Shown here: piece after piece, positions 28,682 through 40,118 of the stretch | Numbering within the stretch: the stretch's first letter is position 1 | How the letters are laid out: every line of letters starts with the position of its first letter | NCBI GenBank assembly: GCA_028689665.1 | Contig: JAQVCR010000008.1 | Location: 1-64,000, forward strand | Origin: Muribaculaceae bacterium | Lineage (GTDB): Bacteria > Bacteroidota > Bacteroidia > Bacteroidales > Muribaculaceae | Direction: 5' to 3' | Length of the DNA: 64,000 bases | Notes under the pieces: generated by a model | What the model was told of the DNA's origin: nothing | Databases searched by the model: none | Seen by the model: the letters and a program-made list of their open reading frames with translations, nothing else | Made by a program: the position numbers and the translations under genes

Positions 28682-30619
28682 TTATTGTTTTGTCAAATCT
28701 TCTATTTCGCAAGCAAAATTCTCTGCAAAGGTAGTAATTTTTATTGAACCTTTATCACCTTCGCCCTGTTTTCTTACAGAAATTTCATTATTTTGTGCTT
28801 CTTTTTCACCGACTACTAATAAATAAGGGATTCTCTTTAATTCGTTGTCGCGAATTTTCTTCCCTATTTTCTCATTTCGGTCGTCAATGAAGGCACGAAT
28901 GTCGTATTTATCCAGCTCGTTTACTACTTCTTGTGCGTAGTCGTTATATTTCTCACTAATTGGTAGCACTACTGCTTGGTCGGGGGTTAACCATAATGGT
29001 AATTTACCTCCTGTATGTTCTAGCAATACTGCAACGAAACGTTCCATTGAGCCGAATGGCGCACGGTGGATCATTACCGGGCGGTGCTTTTGATTATCCG
29101 AGCCGGTATATTCCAATCCAAAACGTTCGGGTAAGTTATAGTCTACCTGTATTGTTCCTAATTGCCATCTACGTCCTATGGCATCTTTTACCATAAAGTC
29201 GAGTTTAGGCCCATAGAATGCTGCTTCGCCTAGCTCTGTGCGTGCTTTCAAGCCTTTTTCTTCACAGGCTTCGATTATTGCACGTTCTGCTTTTTCCCAA
29301 TTTTCATCGCTTCCTACATATTTTTCTCTCTTGTTAGGATCGCGCAATGATATTTGAGCTTCAAAGTTATCGAATTTCAATGCTTTGAAAATATAGAATA
29401 TAATATCCATTACTTTCAAAAATTCGCCTTTTAGTTGATCGGGGGTACAGAATATATGCGCATCATCTTGGGTAAATCCGCGTACGCGCGTAAGCCCATG
29501 AAGTTCTCCACTTTGCTCATAGCGATACACGGTACCGAATTCGGCTAATCTTAGTGGAAGATCTTTATATGAACGTGGGAACACTTTATATATCTCACAG
29601 TGGTGAGGGCAGTTCATTGGCTTTAATAGGTATTCCTCTCCTTCTTCAGGTGTATGAATTGGTTGGAATGAATCTTTGCCATATTTTGCATAGTGTCCCG
29701 AGGTTACATATAGCATTTTATTTCCTATATGCGGGGTTATCACTTGCAAATATCCATATTTCTTTTGTATCTTTCTCAAGAAGTTCTCTAGACGTTCTCT
29801 CAATGCTGCTCCTTTTGGTAACCATAATGGTAATCCGGCACCTACATTTTGAGAGAATGCGAATAGCTCCATTTCTTTTCCGAGCTTGCGGTGATCACGT
29901 TTTTTTGCCTCTTCTAATAATACTAGATATTCATCTAGCATTTTTTTCTTTGGGAAAGTGATACCATATACACGAACTAGCTGATGACGCTTTTCATCGC
30001 CTCGCCAATATGCTCCGGCAAGCGACAAAACTTTCACAGCTTTTATTACGCCTGTATTTGGCAAGTGTGGACCTCTACATAGGTCGGTAAATGCTCCTTG
30101 TGTATATGTTGTTATCGTTCCATCTTCAAGCTCGCTTATCAACTCGCATTTATAAGTTTCATTTCTAGCTTCAAACATTTTCAATGCGTCGGCTTTTGAA
30201 ATATCAGCTCTTACTACTGCTTCTTTCTTTGATACAAGCTCTTGCATTTTTGCTTCTATTTTTGCAAAATCTGCGCTTGTAATTGTATTTTCTCCCGGAT
30301 CTATATCGTAATAGAATCCGTTTTCAATTGCCGGGCCGATTCCAAATTTCACTCCAGGGTACAACTCTTGAAGTGCTTCGGCTAGTAAGTGTGCCGATGT
30401 ATGCCAGAATGCATGCTTGCCTTCGGCATCGTCCCATTTAAATAATTTAATTGATGCATCTTGCTCAATTGGTCTTGATAAGTCCCATTCTGCTCCATTT
30501 ACGCTTGAAGCTAGAACGTCTTGTGCAAGGCGGGGGCTAATACTTTCTGCAATTTGTAGTGGTGTTACACCTACTTCATATTGCTTTTCACCTCCATCGG
30601 GAAATGTTATTTTTATCAT
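28682..30619 (-). CDS. thrS: threonyl-tRNA synthetase
   Basis: TGS domain, [59 protein letters not shown]; infC-rpmI-rplT follow. Confidence 0.98.
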   Translation of the reverse strand: MIKITFPDGGEKQYEVGVTPLQIAESISPRLAQDVLASSVNGAEWDLSRPIEQDASIKLFKWDDAEGKHAFWHTSAHLLAEALQELYPGVKFGIGPAIENGFYYDIDPGENTITSADFAKIEAKMQELVSKKEAVVRADISKADALKMFEARNETYKCELISELEDGTITTYTQGAFTDLCRGPHLPNTGVIKAVKVLSLAGAYWRGDEKRHQLVRVYGITFPKKKMLDEYLVLLEEAKKRDHRKLGKEMELFAFSQNVGAGLPLWLPKGAALRERLENFLRKIQKKYGYLQVITPHIGNKMLYVTSGHYAKYGKDSFQPIHTPEEGEEYLLKPMNCPHHCEIYKVFPRSYKDLPLRLAEFGTVYRYEQSGELHGLTRVRGFTQDDAHIFCTPDQLKGEFLKVMDIIFYIFKALKFDNFEAQISLRDPNKREKYVGSDENWEKAERAIIEACEEKGLKARTELGEAAFYGPKLDFMVKDAIGRRWQLGTIQVDYNLPERFGLEYTGSDNQKHRPVMIHRAPFGSMERFVAVLLEHTGGKLPLWLTPDQAVVLPISEKYNDYAQEVVNELDKYDIRAFIDDRNEKIGKKIRDNELKRIPYLLVVGEKEAQNNEISVRKQGEGDKGSIKITTFAENFACEIEDLTKQ

Positions 30620-30731
30620 AATTATATTTTTAAAGCCGTGTCATACAACAACACGAGAATTTGGTCGCAAAATTAACTATTTTTTTAGTATTCAAGAAGT
30701 TTATCGCTGTTTTTTTTACTAATTATATTTT

Positions 30732-32768
30732 CTATTTGCTCATTCTTTTAAGAACGCTGTAAGATGGTGTTACTCCATATTCGCCTGCTTTACTCAAATC
30801 GGAAACACCACTCTCTTTATTTCCTAAGCGCAGATACACTAATCCTCGATTATAATAAGCTTCACCAAAGTCGGGTTTTAACTCTATCGTTTTTGTAAAT
30901 GCGCTTATTGCTGATGTGTTATCTTGCATTTGAAGATACACACAGCCTTTATCATAAAGGGCATAAATCATCTTTGGCGACAACTCTAACACTTTATCCA
31001 AATCTTTATTAATCTCGATTAATCTATGTTGATTCATTTTTTCTCTCAGCATAACATCACTGCCGGTTACTGTGCCTGTTGTTGATGTCTCTGAATCGGC
31101 ACCATTCTTTATATTGAGCCATTGGCGATATTTTGCATTAGCTCTGGCAAAATAAGCTAAAGTAAATTTCTCACTTAGGGCTATTGCTTTATCTAAATCT
31201 AAAATTGCCGCATCGTAATTTTTTACCATCATATAGTCCATTGCTCTTGCTAGATAGTCGATTGCTCGCGGCGATTCAGCTCCTATTATTCCGGTATAAT
31301 AATCTATCGAATTAAAATGCTTTGTTATTTGCTCTTCATATAGTCGAGGCTCGGATAACGACATTACTAAAGTGAAGGGCAACAATTTTGCTTCATTAAT
31401 CTCACTTAGCTCTCGGGTATATGTTGTGCTATAATTCAGCTCGCTCTCTATTGCATAATAAGATAATGTAAATAAAGGCTCGGCATCTATCTTAAAATTA
31501 TTATCTTGTATTTTGCCTCTCGACTTATTATCATATTCGGGCTTCACGCCATTGTCATTCTCAATAGTTAAGAGTGTCTTAAACTTATTCTTAACCACTT
31601 CGGCCGATTCAGCATCGTTTTTTATTGCCTCATCGGCTGTGTCGGAATTATATTCTGTTTTCTTCTTCTCCTTAAATAGCTTCCTCGATTTGTTATAATC
31701 TTTCTCGCCGCCCACTAAGTCGCCACTCAAGCGTTTACACTCGCTTCGTGCATAATAGATTCCCGACATATCGGGGACTTTCTCTATCACTACATCATAA
31801 TCTTTTACAGCTTTCTTATATTGTTTTGTCCTTGAATACAGCTCTGCCCTATTATATCTTGCCATAATATTAGACGGCTCTCGGGCTATAACAAAAGAAA
31901 AATCTTCGATGGCTTTATTATTATCTCTCACCTCGGATAGTAATAGAGCTCTATTAAATCGTGCTGTAATATTCTCGGCATCAAGCGAAATTGCATAGTC
32001 GTAATCTGCCATTGCTCCAAAATAATCGTCTTGATTATATTTTAAGAATGCGCGATTAATGAAATATCCCGCAAAATGTGGCTCTAGCTTAATCGCTTCG
32101 TCCATATCTTTCAATGCTTCGCCATATTTCTTCCCATAATTCATATTTATATCGGCTCTTAGCACATAAGCATTCGAGTTGTTTTTGTCGATTTCTATAC
32201 ATTTATCTACATCGGCGATGGCTTTTATTGTATCGCCTTTAGATAGATAAAGCTGTGCCCTGCCTAGATAAGCATTATCAAACTTAGGATACAGCCTCAC
32301 TAGCCGCTCATAGGTAAGCTCTGCATTTTTGAAATCTTTTATCTCCGATTCGGCTACAGCTTTATTTATTAGCAGCACGCGATGTTCGGGTAGCTGTTTT
32401 AATCCCAGCTCATAATCGGCTATCGCTTCTTTGTTTTTCTTTAATGACTGGCGTGCAATTCCACGCACTTGATATGCATCTACAATAAATGGATTTCTCT
32501 CTATTGCCATAGTACAATCTTCTTCGGCGCCTTGATAATCCTCGAGCGACAACTTCGCTACTGCCCTGTAAAAATAAGGATCGGCTAGATGCGGCTTCAC
32601 TTTTATTACTTGATTAAAATATTGTATCGACAAAATATAATCTTCAAAGTAGAGAGCATTTCTACCGATATTCATAACCTGATCTGTATTTATCTGCGAG
32701 GTCGCACTATTTGAAAATGCTATTGCAGCAAAAAACAGCAAGATAATTCGTATATATTTTTGTTTCAT
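30732..32768 (-). CDS. tetratricopeptide repeat protein
   Basis: Signal peptide; many TPR units (e.g. ADPYFYRAVAKLSLEDYQGAEEDCTMAIERNPF). Confidence 0.92.
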   Translation of the reverse strand: MKQKYIRIILLFFAAIAFSNSATSQINTDQVMNIGRNALYFEDYILSIQYFNQVIKVKPHLADPYFYRAVAKLSLEDYQGAEEDCTMAIERNPFIVDAYQVRGIARQSLKKNKEAIADYELGLKQLPEHRVLLINKAVAESEIKDFKNAELTYERLVRLYPKFDNAYLGRAQLYLSKGDTIKAIADVDKCIEIDKNNSNAYVLRADINMNYGKKYGEALKDMDEAIKLEPHFAGYFINRAFLKYNQDDYFGAMADYDYAISLDAENITARFNRALLLSEVRDNNKAIEDFSFVIAREPSNIMARYNRAELYSRTKQYKKAVKDYDVVIEKVPDMSGIYYARSECKRLSGDLVGGEKDYNKSRKLFKEKKKTEYNSDTADEAIKNDAESAEVVKNKFKTLLTIENDNGVKPEYDNKSRGKIQDNNFKIDAEPLFTLSYYAIESELNYSTTYTRELSEINEAKLLPFTLVMSLSEPRLYEEQITKHFNSIDYYTGIIGAESPRAIDYLARAMDYMMVKNYDAAILDLDKAIALSEKFTLAYFARANAKYRQWLNIKNGADSETSTTGTVTGSDVMLREKMNQHRLIEINKDLDKVLELSPKMIYALYDKGCVYLQMQDNTSAISAFTKTIELKPDFGEAYYNRGLVYLRLGNKESGVSDLSKAGEYGVTPSYSVLKRMSK

Positions 32769-32997
32769 CTAATTGCTTCGTGATTTATTTATTTAATTAA
32801 CGTGTGGCTCTTATTATTATTATCACATCGTTTTAATACTACAAAGATATTAACTTCCGACATATTTATGCTACAAGATTTGCGTTAGTACGACATTTTT
32901 GCTTTTTATATTGATAAATCATTGCTATTTTGCACATTTTTAATAATTCACTTTTACATAAACGCAACCACAAATTTGTCATTTCAATTTAATTAAC

Positions 32998-33005
32998 TAA
33001 CTTTG
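32998..33005 (+). promoter_or_regulatory. -7 element (TAACTTTG) upstream of the NADH dehydrogenase gene
   Basis: Matches TAnnTTTG; 42 bp before the start codon. Confidence 0.45.
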
Positions 33006-33046
33006 AAACTTAATTATTACTTATAACTTAACACTTTCCTATAACG

Positions 33047-34336
33047 ATGACATCATTAACCAAAAAAGAGCATATAGTAGTAGTTGGCGGTGGATTTGCA
33101 GGTTTAAATGCAATTAAAGCTTTGAACAAAGAGAAATACGACATAACTCTTATCGACCGTAATAATTTCCACTCATTTCCTCCACTTTTTTATCAAATTG
33201 CATCTTCAGGACTCGATTCAGGTAGTATTTCATTCCCTTTCCGTCGTGAGACTCGCAAAATGGAGAATGTAAAATTTCAAATGGGCGAAGTTCGCAACGT
33301 AGACACTACTGCAAAAACTATTACAACACAATTTGAAACCCTTAATTACGACAAATTAATTATTTCGGCAGGAACGACAAACAACTTCTTCGGAATGAAT
33401 AATTTGCTCGAGACAGTATATACACTAAAGTCGACTGCCGAAGCAATAAGACTAAAAAACGAAATTCTTGACAGGCTTGAACGTGCAAGCCTGTGCAAAG
33501 ATGCATCTCATCGCCGTGAGCTACTTAGCTTTGTAGTTATCGGTGCCGGACCTACCGGTGTCGAAGTTGCAGGAGCTTTGGGCGAAATGAAACGATATAT
33601 CCTTCAACGCGAATATCCCGAAATAAATAAAGATGATATATCTATAACTCTAATAGAAGGTACCGACCGCGTTCTTCGAACCATGAGCAAAGAAGCTTCA
33701 CAGAAAGCCTACGAATATCTTGGACACCTTATGGTCGATGTAGTCTTAGAAAAGACAATGACTAAATATGAGAACAACGTCGCCACACTATCTGACGGAA
33801 AAGAAATATATTGCGAAACTTTAGTTTGGACTGCCGGTATTACCGGAGAGAAAATTGAAGGTTTCGCTAAAGAAACTTTCGGTCCCGGAAATCGCTTCAT
33901 CGTCGACCAATATAACAGAGTCAAAGGATATAACGATATTTATGCACTCGGTGATATTGCATTTCTAACAAGCGACGAATTTCAACGTGGATATCCCCAA
34001 ATGGCTCAAGTAGCAATACAACAAGCCATAAATCTTGCTCGAAACCTTAATGGCGAATCTTTCAAGAAGCCGTTTAGCTACAAAGACAAGGGCTCGATGG
34101 CTACAGTAGGTCGTAATCGCGCCGTTGCCGACCTTAATCATCTACATTTGTATGGTCGCCCGGCATGGCTTACATGGATGTTTATCCACTTAATTTCTCT
34201 TCTAGGAATGAGAAACAAAATAAATGTTCTTATCAACTGGGTGTGGGCATATTTCACTTACAGCACTTCGCTAAGATTGTTAGTTCACACAGCTAAATAT
34301 CCACTACGCCGTCGATGGGACGAGCTAGGACACTAA
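33047..34336 (+). CDS. NAD(P)/FAD-dependent oxidoreductase, type II NADH dehydrogenase-like
   Basis: IVVVGGGFAGLNAIKAL, IDRNNFHSFPPLFYQIASSGLD, VIGAGPTGVEVAGALGEM, ALGDIAF, C-terminal membrane anchor. Confidence 0.92.
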   Translation: MTSLTKKEHIVVVGGGFAGLNAIKALNKEKYDITLIDRNNFHSFPPLFYQIASSGLDSGSISFPFRRETRKMENVKFQMGEVRNVDTTAKTITTQFETLNYDKLIISAGTTNNFFGMNNLLETVYTLKSTAEAIRLKNEILDRLERASLCKDASHRRELLSFVVIGAGPTGVEVAGALGEMKRYILQREYPEINKDDISITLIEGTDRVLRTMSKEASQKAYEYLGHLMVDVVLEKTMTKYENNVATLSDGKEIYCETLVWTAGITGEKIEGFAKETFGPGNRFIVDQYNRVKGYNDIYALGDIAFLTSDEFQRGYPQMAQVAIQQAINLARNLNGESFKKPFSYKDKGSMATVGRNRAVADLNHLHLYGRPAWLTWMFIHLISLLGMRNKINVLINWVWAYFTYSTSLRLLVHTAKYPLRRRWDELGH

Positions 34337-34357
34337 TTATCAACTTAATTCATAAAA

Positions 34358-35236
34358 ATGACAACAAATCAAATTTTAATTTTAGCTATTTCAGGGCTAC
34401 TTGGTTTAGCAAGCTGTAGCATTTTCAAAAAATCAGAGACCATTGTGGCAACACCTACTACCGAGAAAGAATTTGAAGAAGAAGAAGCCGACAGTGTCAC
34501 TCCGACGAAAATATTACCAACCACCATCAGTACACTTGCCGACAAACATATTGCCGGAGAATGGACTATAATATCTGTATTTGGCAAAAAAATAAATATG
34601 GAGGAAATGCCATTTCTAAACTTTGATATTTCGACAAACAAAATGTATGGAAATAATGGTTGCAACGTTATAAATGGCTACTTCAAGACCGGGAAAAATA
34701 AAGAATTAGAATTCGACCAAGTTATTACATCTCTTATGGCTTGCCCCGATGTGAAAGTTGAAACATCGATAATGAAAGCGATCAATGAGACTCGCTCTTA
34801 TTCCTACTCTACAATCAAAGGAATCATTCATCTTAATTTCCTTGACCACCGAGGAGCTGCGATTTTAACCCTGAAGCGTCATAATCTCGACGGGCTTAAT
34901 GGCTCATGGACTGTCAAAGAAATTGATGGCAAGAGAATGGAAAGCGACAAAGTTCGCCTAGTCATCGACATACAAGAGTTAAGAATACATGGTAATTCGG
35001 GGTGCAACATTATTAATGGTGTAATAGTTCTCGACCCAAAAAAGAATAGCGCCATACAATTTTCACAAATTGCATCTACCCGTATGGCTTGCCCGGATAT
35101 GAAAATTGAAACAGCTCTTCTTGTTGCACTAGAAGAAGTAGAATTTTTCAAGAAAAAGAACTCTAACGAATTAGAATTTTTCGACAATAAAAATCAGAAA
35201 GTACTCATTTTTAAACGTCTGCCTCTTCTAAAATAG
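34358..35236 (+). CDS. META domain (HslJ-like) lipoprotein, two tandem META domains
   Basis: Lipobox GLASC; two repeats with GNNGCNVINGYF...SLMACPD and GNSGCNIINGVI...TRMACPD. Confidence 0.88.
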   Translation: MTTNQILILAISGLLGLASCSIFKKSETIVATPTTEKEFEEEEADSVTPTKILPTTISTLADKHIAGEWTIISVFGKKINMEEMPFLNFDISTNKMYGNNGCNVINGYFKTGKNKELEFDQVITSLMACPDVKVETSIMKAINETRSYSYSTIKGIIHLNFLDHRGAAILTLKRHNLDGLNGSWTVKEIDGKRMESDKVRLVIDIQELRIHGNSGCNIINGVIVLDPKKNSAIQFSQIASTRMACPDMKIETALLVALEEVEFFKKKNSNELEFFDNKNQKVLIFKRLPLLK

Positions 35237-35268
35237 TAATAATAATTCTAGAATTAAAGATTATACGT

Positions 35269-35302
35269 AAAGCCCCAAAAGTGTTCCTGCTTTTGGGGCT
35301 TT
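35269..35302 (+). terminator. intrinsic terminator after the META-domain gene
   Basis: 13-bp stem aaagccccaaaag/cttttggggcttt, 8-nt loop. Confidence 0.8.
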
Positions 35303-35389
35303 ACTCTGTCTTAAACAGCTTATTCTTGTGTAATTATAAAATCTAAATCTCAGTAATGATAATATCAATAATTAGCAATCTGAAAGAAT

Positions 35390-38299
35390 TTAATACCAAT
35401 CCACACCGTTGCTATTGCTGCTTCGTTTGTCGTATTTAAGATCACTAAGCATTGATGATTTCACCGCTATATGGAAATTATATGATTTATACGGACCGAC
35501 AGGGACAAAACTTGCACTCATAGTGAAACAGTGTAAATCTCTCGATATAGTACAATTCATATATGCTATTTTACCGGTATCAAAATTATAACTTGCCGAT
35601 AGATTGAAATTCCAATTTTTCGTCGGTCGGATATTCCCCGAGAAACTTAAATTCTGGGTAAACTTGCCGTCATATTCCAGCTTCTCTTTATTAAACGTAC
35701 CATAGCCATAATTTACCGAATAGTTCACAGTCAAGCTCCATGGACAATCCCACTTGACATATCCATCGGGATTTAAAGATAGTTCGTCTTTCTTTTTATC
35801 ATCTTTTCCATCCGATGGTTCATCGTCTTTTCTATATTTATCTATTGCAGGCGAAGTATTATTATTTTCATCGCTTGCCGTTTTTTCTTTCTTCTTTTTC
35901 TGGAATGTCTGATTATTAAATGTATATGAGAACGATGTTCCGGTGCTTGACAATTTGCCTAACCCTTTACCGGCTTCCCAACGAGGAATATTTACCCTCA
36001 CAGGATTGCCCGAGCTATTTAGCTGATACGTATAGACGTCCCATGTTGCCGAAAGACTTAAGTTGAAATTTTTTACTAGTCGCAACATCAACGATGTGTT
36101 TATATTACTCCACCTCATTGAGTCGGCGGCAAAATTGTAAGATTGACTGATCGATAAATTTTCTATCAACGACACTTTCTTCACGCCCGTGCTATCGGCA
36201 TCACTTTTCACCTTCATTTCAAGGTTATTTGCCAGCGACCAACTTACGGCTCCGGTTTTACCTTCTCCTACCGAGCCAAACATTCCATGCTGGAAATATG
36301 AATATTTCTTATTTATCACCTGCCCATCTTGTGTGTAATTATAATTTCCATAGTAGCCCCACGTTGGCGAGCTAAAATCGGGGGACGCACTAAATGATAT
36401 AGTCGGAGTTAAAACGTGGCGTATAACTTTTACTTTATCGCCTAAGAATTTCATCGGTTGAAAAAATCCATAGATTTTAGTATCCAGCGACACTGCACCA
36501 TTAAAATCGAACACATTATAGAAATTATAAACTGTATCCATATTAATTTCTCTAGATGCGTCGGGGTCCCACGCTTTACGTATCTTATTTGAATACATTC
36601 GATCGTTAAGAGTTATGCTGGGAGTAAGATTTATATATTTTAATATATTAAAAGTTGCCGAAATTGGCACTGAGTGTTTCATTCCATTCTTCCAGTCTTT
36701 TATTAAGCTCTTCTGGAAAAATTCATCTTGCTTTGCTGTTAAAGAATTTTGGAAATATCCCGAATACGACATTTTAATCTTTTCATACCACCTTTCATTT
36801 CCGACGGCTCGCTTACGCTTAAAAGGGGCTACTTGCGACATCGTTACCGACACGTTAGGAAACGACACTGTCAATGTCGAGTCGGCTGTACGTTGCGACA
36901 CATTAGCTGTTGTCGAAAGGCTCCATTTTGAATTGGGAAATCTATATGTCATATTCACAGTACTACTCTTAGTATTCTCTGTAAATGAATTGTTATAATA
37001 GCTATTTAAATCGTTTCTTGAATATCCCGATGTTGCAAAGTTTACACTTGCCGAAAAGCTCATATTTGGGTTTGCCTTTGAATCCTGAGTGTGAGTCCAC
37101 GCTAATTTAAAGTTATTCGATTTTAGATAGTCGGCACTTCCCTTATCGCCTTCGACGGTCGAAAGATAACTTATATCAAAACTTCCTGAAAATTTATAGC
37201 GTTTCACATAATTGGCTCGTCCGGTTATTCCCCACGAACCTTTTGTATATAACTCTCCGGTGAGGGCTAAATCTATATTATCATTTATGGCAAAGTAATA
37301 TCCACCATCGCGAAGATAAAATCCTTTGTTGTAATCTTCGCCAAATGTTGGCATAATAATTCCTGATGAATATTTATCACTGAATGGAAAGAAGCCAAAA
37401 GGCACTGCCAATGGTAGTGGCACATCGGCTAATACTAAATATACAGGACCTGTTACTATATTTTTTTTAGGTTTAACTTTGCCCTTAGTTATCTGAAAAT
37501 AGAAGTGTGGACAATCGTGGTCGTCGCAGGTAGTGTAGCGTCCATCTTTAATGTAATACTCATCATTTTCCATTTTCTTGGTTATTCCCCCGGTCAAATA
37601 TCCTTCGCCTTGTTGGGTAATGACATCGGTTATATAGCCTTTCTTTGTCTTAAAGTTATAACGCATTGTTTTCGACTCATATTCTCCACTTGGGTCTTTA
37701 AATATTGGATTGTCTTGTAAGTCGCCAACACTATCTTTACTTCCTACTGCATACACGGTATTATCACGCATATTCATTCTTATTTCACTTGCATCAAGCG
37801 ATATTGTACCATATTTCACAGCACTCTTACCATACATAAATGCTGTGCTTTTCCCATAAAATATGAGTGAATCTTTTGCCGAAAAGTCAACCGAATTATC
37901 TAAATCTACCATTTGCTTTACAAATTTCGATTTAGGTGCGCTATCATTTGCCAATGTATCATTAATGCTCTCTCGCTTGCCTATCGTTAATGAATCTGTG
38001 CCTAATTGATTTTTTAATAACGTGCTATCTGCCGATATCGTTATCGTATCGAGCTTCTGTTGTGGCTTTATTCCATCTACTATCCTGTTTATATTGTCTT
38101 TTTCAGCTTCTTTTATACTGGCGCTATCCACTTTTGGCTTGTGTCCACGCAACGATACACCTCCACCGACCGGCAAAGAGTTATCTGCCAACACAGACAA
38201 TGGCATCGTATTGATAACGACACCTAATATTATCAGTAGCAGAAATGCTATATATATATTGACTATCTTCAAACCTATATTTGCGAAAACTATTTGCAA
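35390..38299 (-). CDS. lptD: putative LPS-assembly outer-membrane protein LptD
   Basis: OstA-like N-terminal domain (KDSLIFYGKSTAFMYGKSAVKYGTISLDASEIRMNMRDNTVYA), long beta-barrel, placement typical of Bacteroidetes LptD. Confidence 0.8.
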   Translation of the reverse strand: MQIVFANIGLKIVNIYIAFLLLIILGVVINTMPLSVLADNSLPVGGGVSLRGHKPKVDSASIKEAEKDNINRIVDGIKPQQKLDTITISADSTLLKNQLGTDSLTIGKRESINDTLANDSAPKSKFVKQMVDLDNSVDFSAKDSLIFYGKSTAFMYGKSAVKYGTISLDASEIRMNMRDNTVYAVGSKDSVGDLQDNPIFKDPSGEYESKTMRYNFKTKKGYITDVITQQGEGYLTGGITKKMENDEYYIKDGRYTTCDDHDCPHFYFQITKGKVKPKKNIVTGPVYLVLADVPLPLAVPFGFFPFSDKYSSGIIMPTFGEDYNKGFYLRDGGYYFAINDNIDLALTGELYTKGSWGITGRANYVKRYKFSGSFDISYLSTVEGDKGSADYLKSNNFKLAWTHTQDSKANPNMSFSASVNFATSGYSRNDLNSYYNNSFTENTKSSTVNMTYRFPNSKWSLSTTANVSQRTADSTLTVSFPNVSVTMSQVAPFKRKRAVGNERWYEKIKMSYSGYFQNSLTAKQDEFFQKSLIKDWKNGMKHSVPISATFNILKYINLTPSITLNDRMYSNKIRKAWDPDASREINMDTVYNFYNVFDFNGAVSLDTKIYGFFQPMKFLGDKVKVIRHVLTPTISFSASPDFSSPTWGYYGNYNYTQDGQVINKKYSYFQHGMFGSVGEGKTGAVSWSLANNLEMKVKSDADSTGVKKVSLIENLSISQSYNFAADSMRWSNINTSLMLRLVKNFNLSLSATWDVYTYQLNSSGNPVRVNIPRWEAGKGLGKLSSTGTSFSYTFNNQTFQKKKKEKTASDENNNTSPAIDKYRKDDEPSDGKDDKKKDELSLNPDGYVKWDCPWSLTVNYSVNYGYGTFNKEKLEYDGKFTQNLSFSGNIRPTKNWNFNLSASYNFDTGKIAYMNCTISRDLHCFTMSASFVPVGPYKSYNFHIAVKSSMLSDLKYDKRSSNSNGVDWY

Positions 38300-38374
38300 A
38301 AGTACATAATAGTATTCATTGCACCATATTATTCTTTATAATTAAATATAAAGAATATTTGTAGTTTTTATTTT

Positions 38375-38914
38375 TTAACCGAAGAGTGTAATTAATTCCC
38401 CTAATCGTTGCATTGTTCCCTCTCCATATCTTGACATCTGAGATTTTACGTCTGCTATCGTTTTTGCCGGAGCTATTTTTGATTTAGAAAAAAAATTATC
38501 GGCATAGCACACTAATTTTTCTTCTATCGTCTGTGGCAAATAATCAACCATAGGCAATGGCAGTGATTGTTCTTTTATTTCTGCAGCTGTGAGTCCGGCT
38601 CCAATATGTCGTTCACACACTAGTGCATGACGATTCAAGCCTTCGGCTCGTAGCAATTTGGCTCCTATTATTCCATGACACAAATATGGCTCACTGCCAA
38701 AACAATAAATTGATGGAGCATTAGTCTGATATATTCCTATATCATGCAACATAGCTGCCTCGTACACAAAGTCCTTATCAATATTTGCTAATCCTTTAGC
38801 TTTTATAATACCCATTGCATATTCTGCAACCTGAGCCGAATGGCATATTAACAGCTTATATAAAGGCGTATCAGCAATATAATATTTATTAATTATTGAA
38901 AGATAATCGACCAC
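38375..38914 (-). CDS. HD domain-containing protein
   Basis: LLICHSAQVAEYAMGI...VYEAAMLHDIGIYQT...CHGIIGAKLLRAEG HD-hydrolase motifs. Confidence 0.88.
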   Translation of the reverse strand: MVDYLSIINKYYIADTPLYKLLICHSAQVAEYAMGIIKAKGLANIDKDFVYEAAMLHDIGIYQTNAPSIYCFGSEPYLCHGIIGAKLLRAEGLNRHALVCERHIGAGLTAAEIKEQSLPLPMVDYLPQTIEEKLVCYADNFFSKSKIAPAKTIADVKSQMSRYGEGTMQRLGELITLFG

Positions 38915-38934
38915 GAATATTTTGTTATAAAATT

Positions 38935-38963
38935 AAGTAGCGATGCTTATCACATCGCTACTT
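38935..38963 (-). terminator. intrinsic terminator after ilvE
   Basis: 11-bp stem aagtagcgatg/catcgctactt, 7-nt loop. Confidence 0.65.
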
Positions 38964-38981
38964 TATAATAATATTATATTA

Positions 38982-40010
38982 TTAATCTAGTATGGTAACC
39001 CAATTATGAGTATCTTCTTCATCGCCTAGTTGAATGGCACGAAGATGATTATATAGCTGTGTCGTTACTGCTCCGGGCTCTCCATCTTTTGATATTATAT
39101 ATTTCTTTCCTGTATCTATATCGTGTATCTCTGAGATTGGTGCAGTTACTGCTGCTGTTCCACATTCTGCGGCTTCGTCTACTACATCAAGCTCTTCTAC
39201 CGGCATTGGTCGTGCTTCTACTGCAAGTCCCATGTCTTTAGCAATCTGTTGAAGACTCATATTAGTTATCGATGGAAGTATTGAATCCGACTTTGGAGTG
39301 ATATATGTATTACCCTTTATCGCAAAGAAATTTGCCGGGCCACACTCGTCGATATATTTCTTTTCTTTAGGATCTAGATAAAGCACTGCTGCATATCCAT
39401 TATCTTGTGCTTTCTTTCCTGCCGAAAGACTAGCAGCATAGTTACCTCCTACTTTCCACTTTCCTGTGCCATTTGGAGCTGCACGATCATAGCCTCTTAG
39501 AATTGCTATCTTTGATGGCTTAAATCCATTCTTAAAATATGCACCTACGGGTGTAACAAATATCAAGAATGTATATTCTTTAGATGGCTTAACTCCTACT
39601 TGTGCCGATGTGCCTATTTCTAGCGGGCGAATATATAAAGATGCGCCACTTCCATAGGGAGGAATGAAGCGTTCATTTTTCTTAACTACCTCTATTACCA
39701 TTTTTTTAAATAGATCCAATGGCACCGGCTCCATCATGATACCCTCTGCCGATCGTTGAATACGCTTAGCGTTTTCTTCTAATCTGAAAATTCTAATCTT
39801 GCCATCTTTTCCGCGAAAAGCTTTTAGTCCTTCAAAGATTTCTTGACCATAGTGAAGACATGTAGCGGCCATGTGGATATTTACATGATCACTATCTGTA
39901 ACTTCCATATCGCTCCATTTTCCATCTTTAAATGCAGCTCTTACGTTATAATCCGTAGGCATATATCCAAAAGAGATGTTTGCCCAGTCAATATTCTCAT
40001 TCTTTTCCAT
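38982..40010 (-). CDS. ilvE: branched-chain amino acid aminotransferase
   Basis: HYGQEIFEGLKAFRGKDGKIRIFRLEENAKR, KVGGNYAASLSAGKKAQDNGYAAVLYLDPKEKKYIDECGPANFFAI. Confidence 0.95.
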   Translation of the reverse strand: MEKNENIDWANISFGYMPTDYNVRAAFKDGKWSDMEVTDSDHVNIHMAATCLHYGQEIFEGLKAFRGKDGKIRIFRLEENAKRIQRSAEGIMMEPVPLDLFKKMVIEVVKKNERFIPPYGSGASLYIRPLEIGTSAQVGVKPSKEYTFLIFVTPVGAYFKNGFKPSKIAILRGYDRAAPNGTGKWKVGGNYAASLSAGKKAQDNGYAAVLYLDPKEKKYIDECGPANFFAIKGNTYITPKSDSILPSITNMSLQQIAKDMGLAVEARPMPVEELDVVDEAAECGTAAVTAPISEIHDIDTGKKYIISKDGEPGAVTTQLYNHLRAIQLGDEEDTHNWVTILD

Positions 40011-40118
40011 AGGGGTATTATTTTATATAAATTTATATTCCAGAAAAAACATTTATATTATTAATATTAATTCTTTATGCCTTAATTTCAACTACTTACC
40101 ATCGTTATAAGATAATAA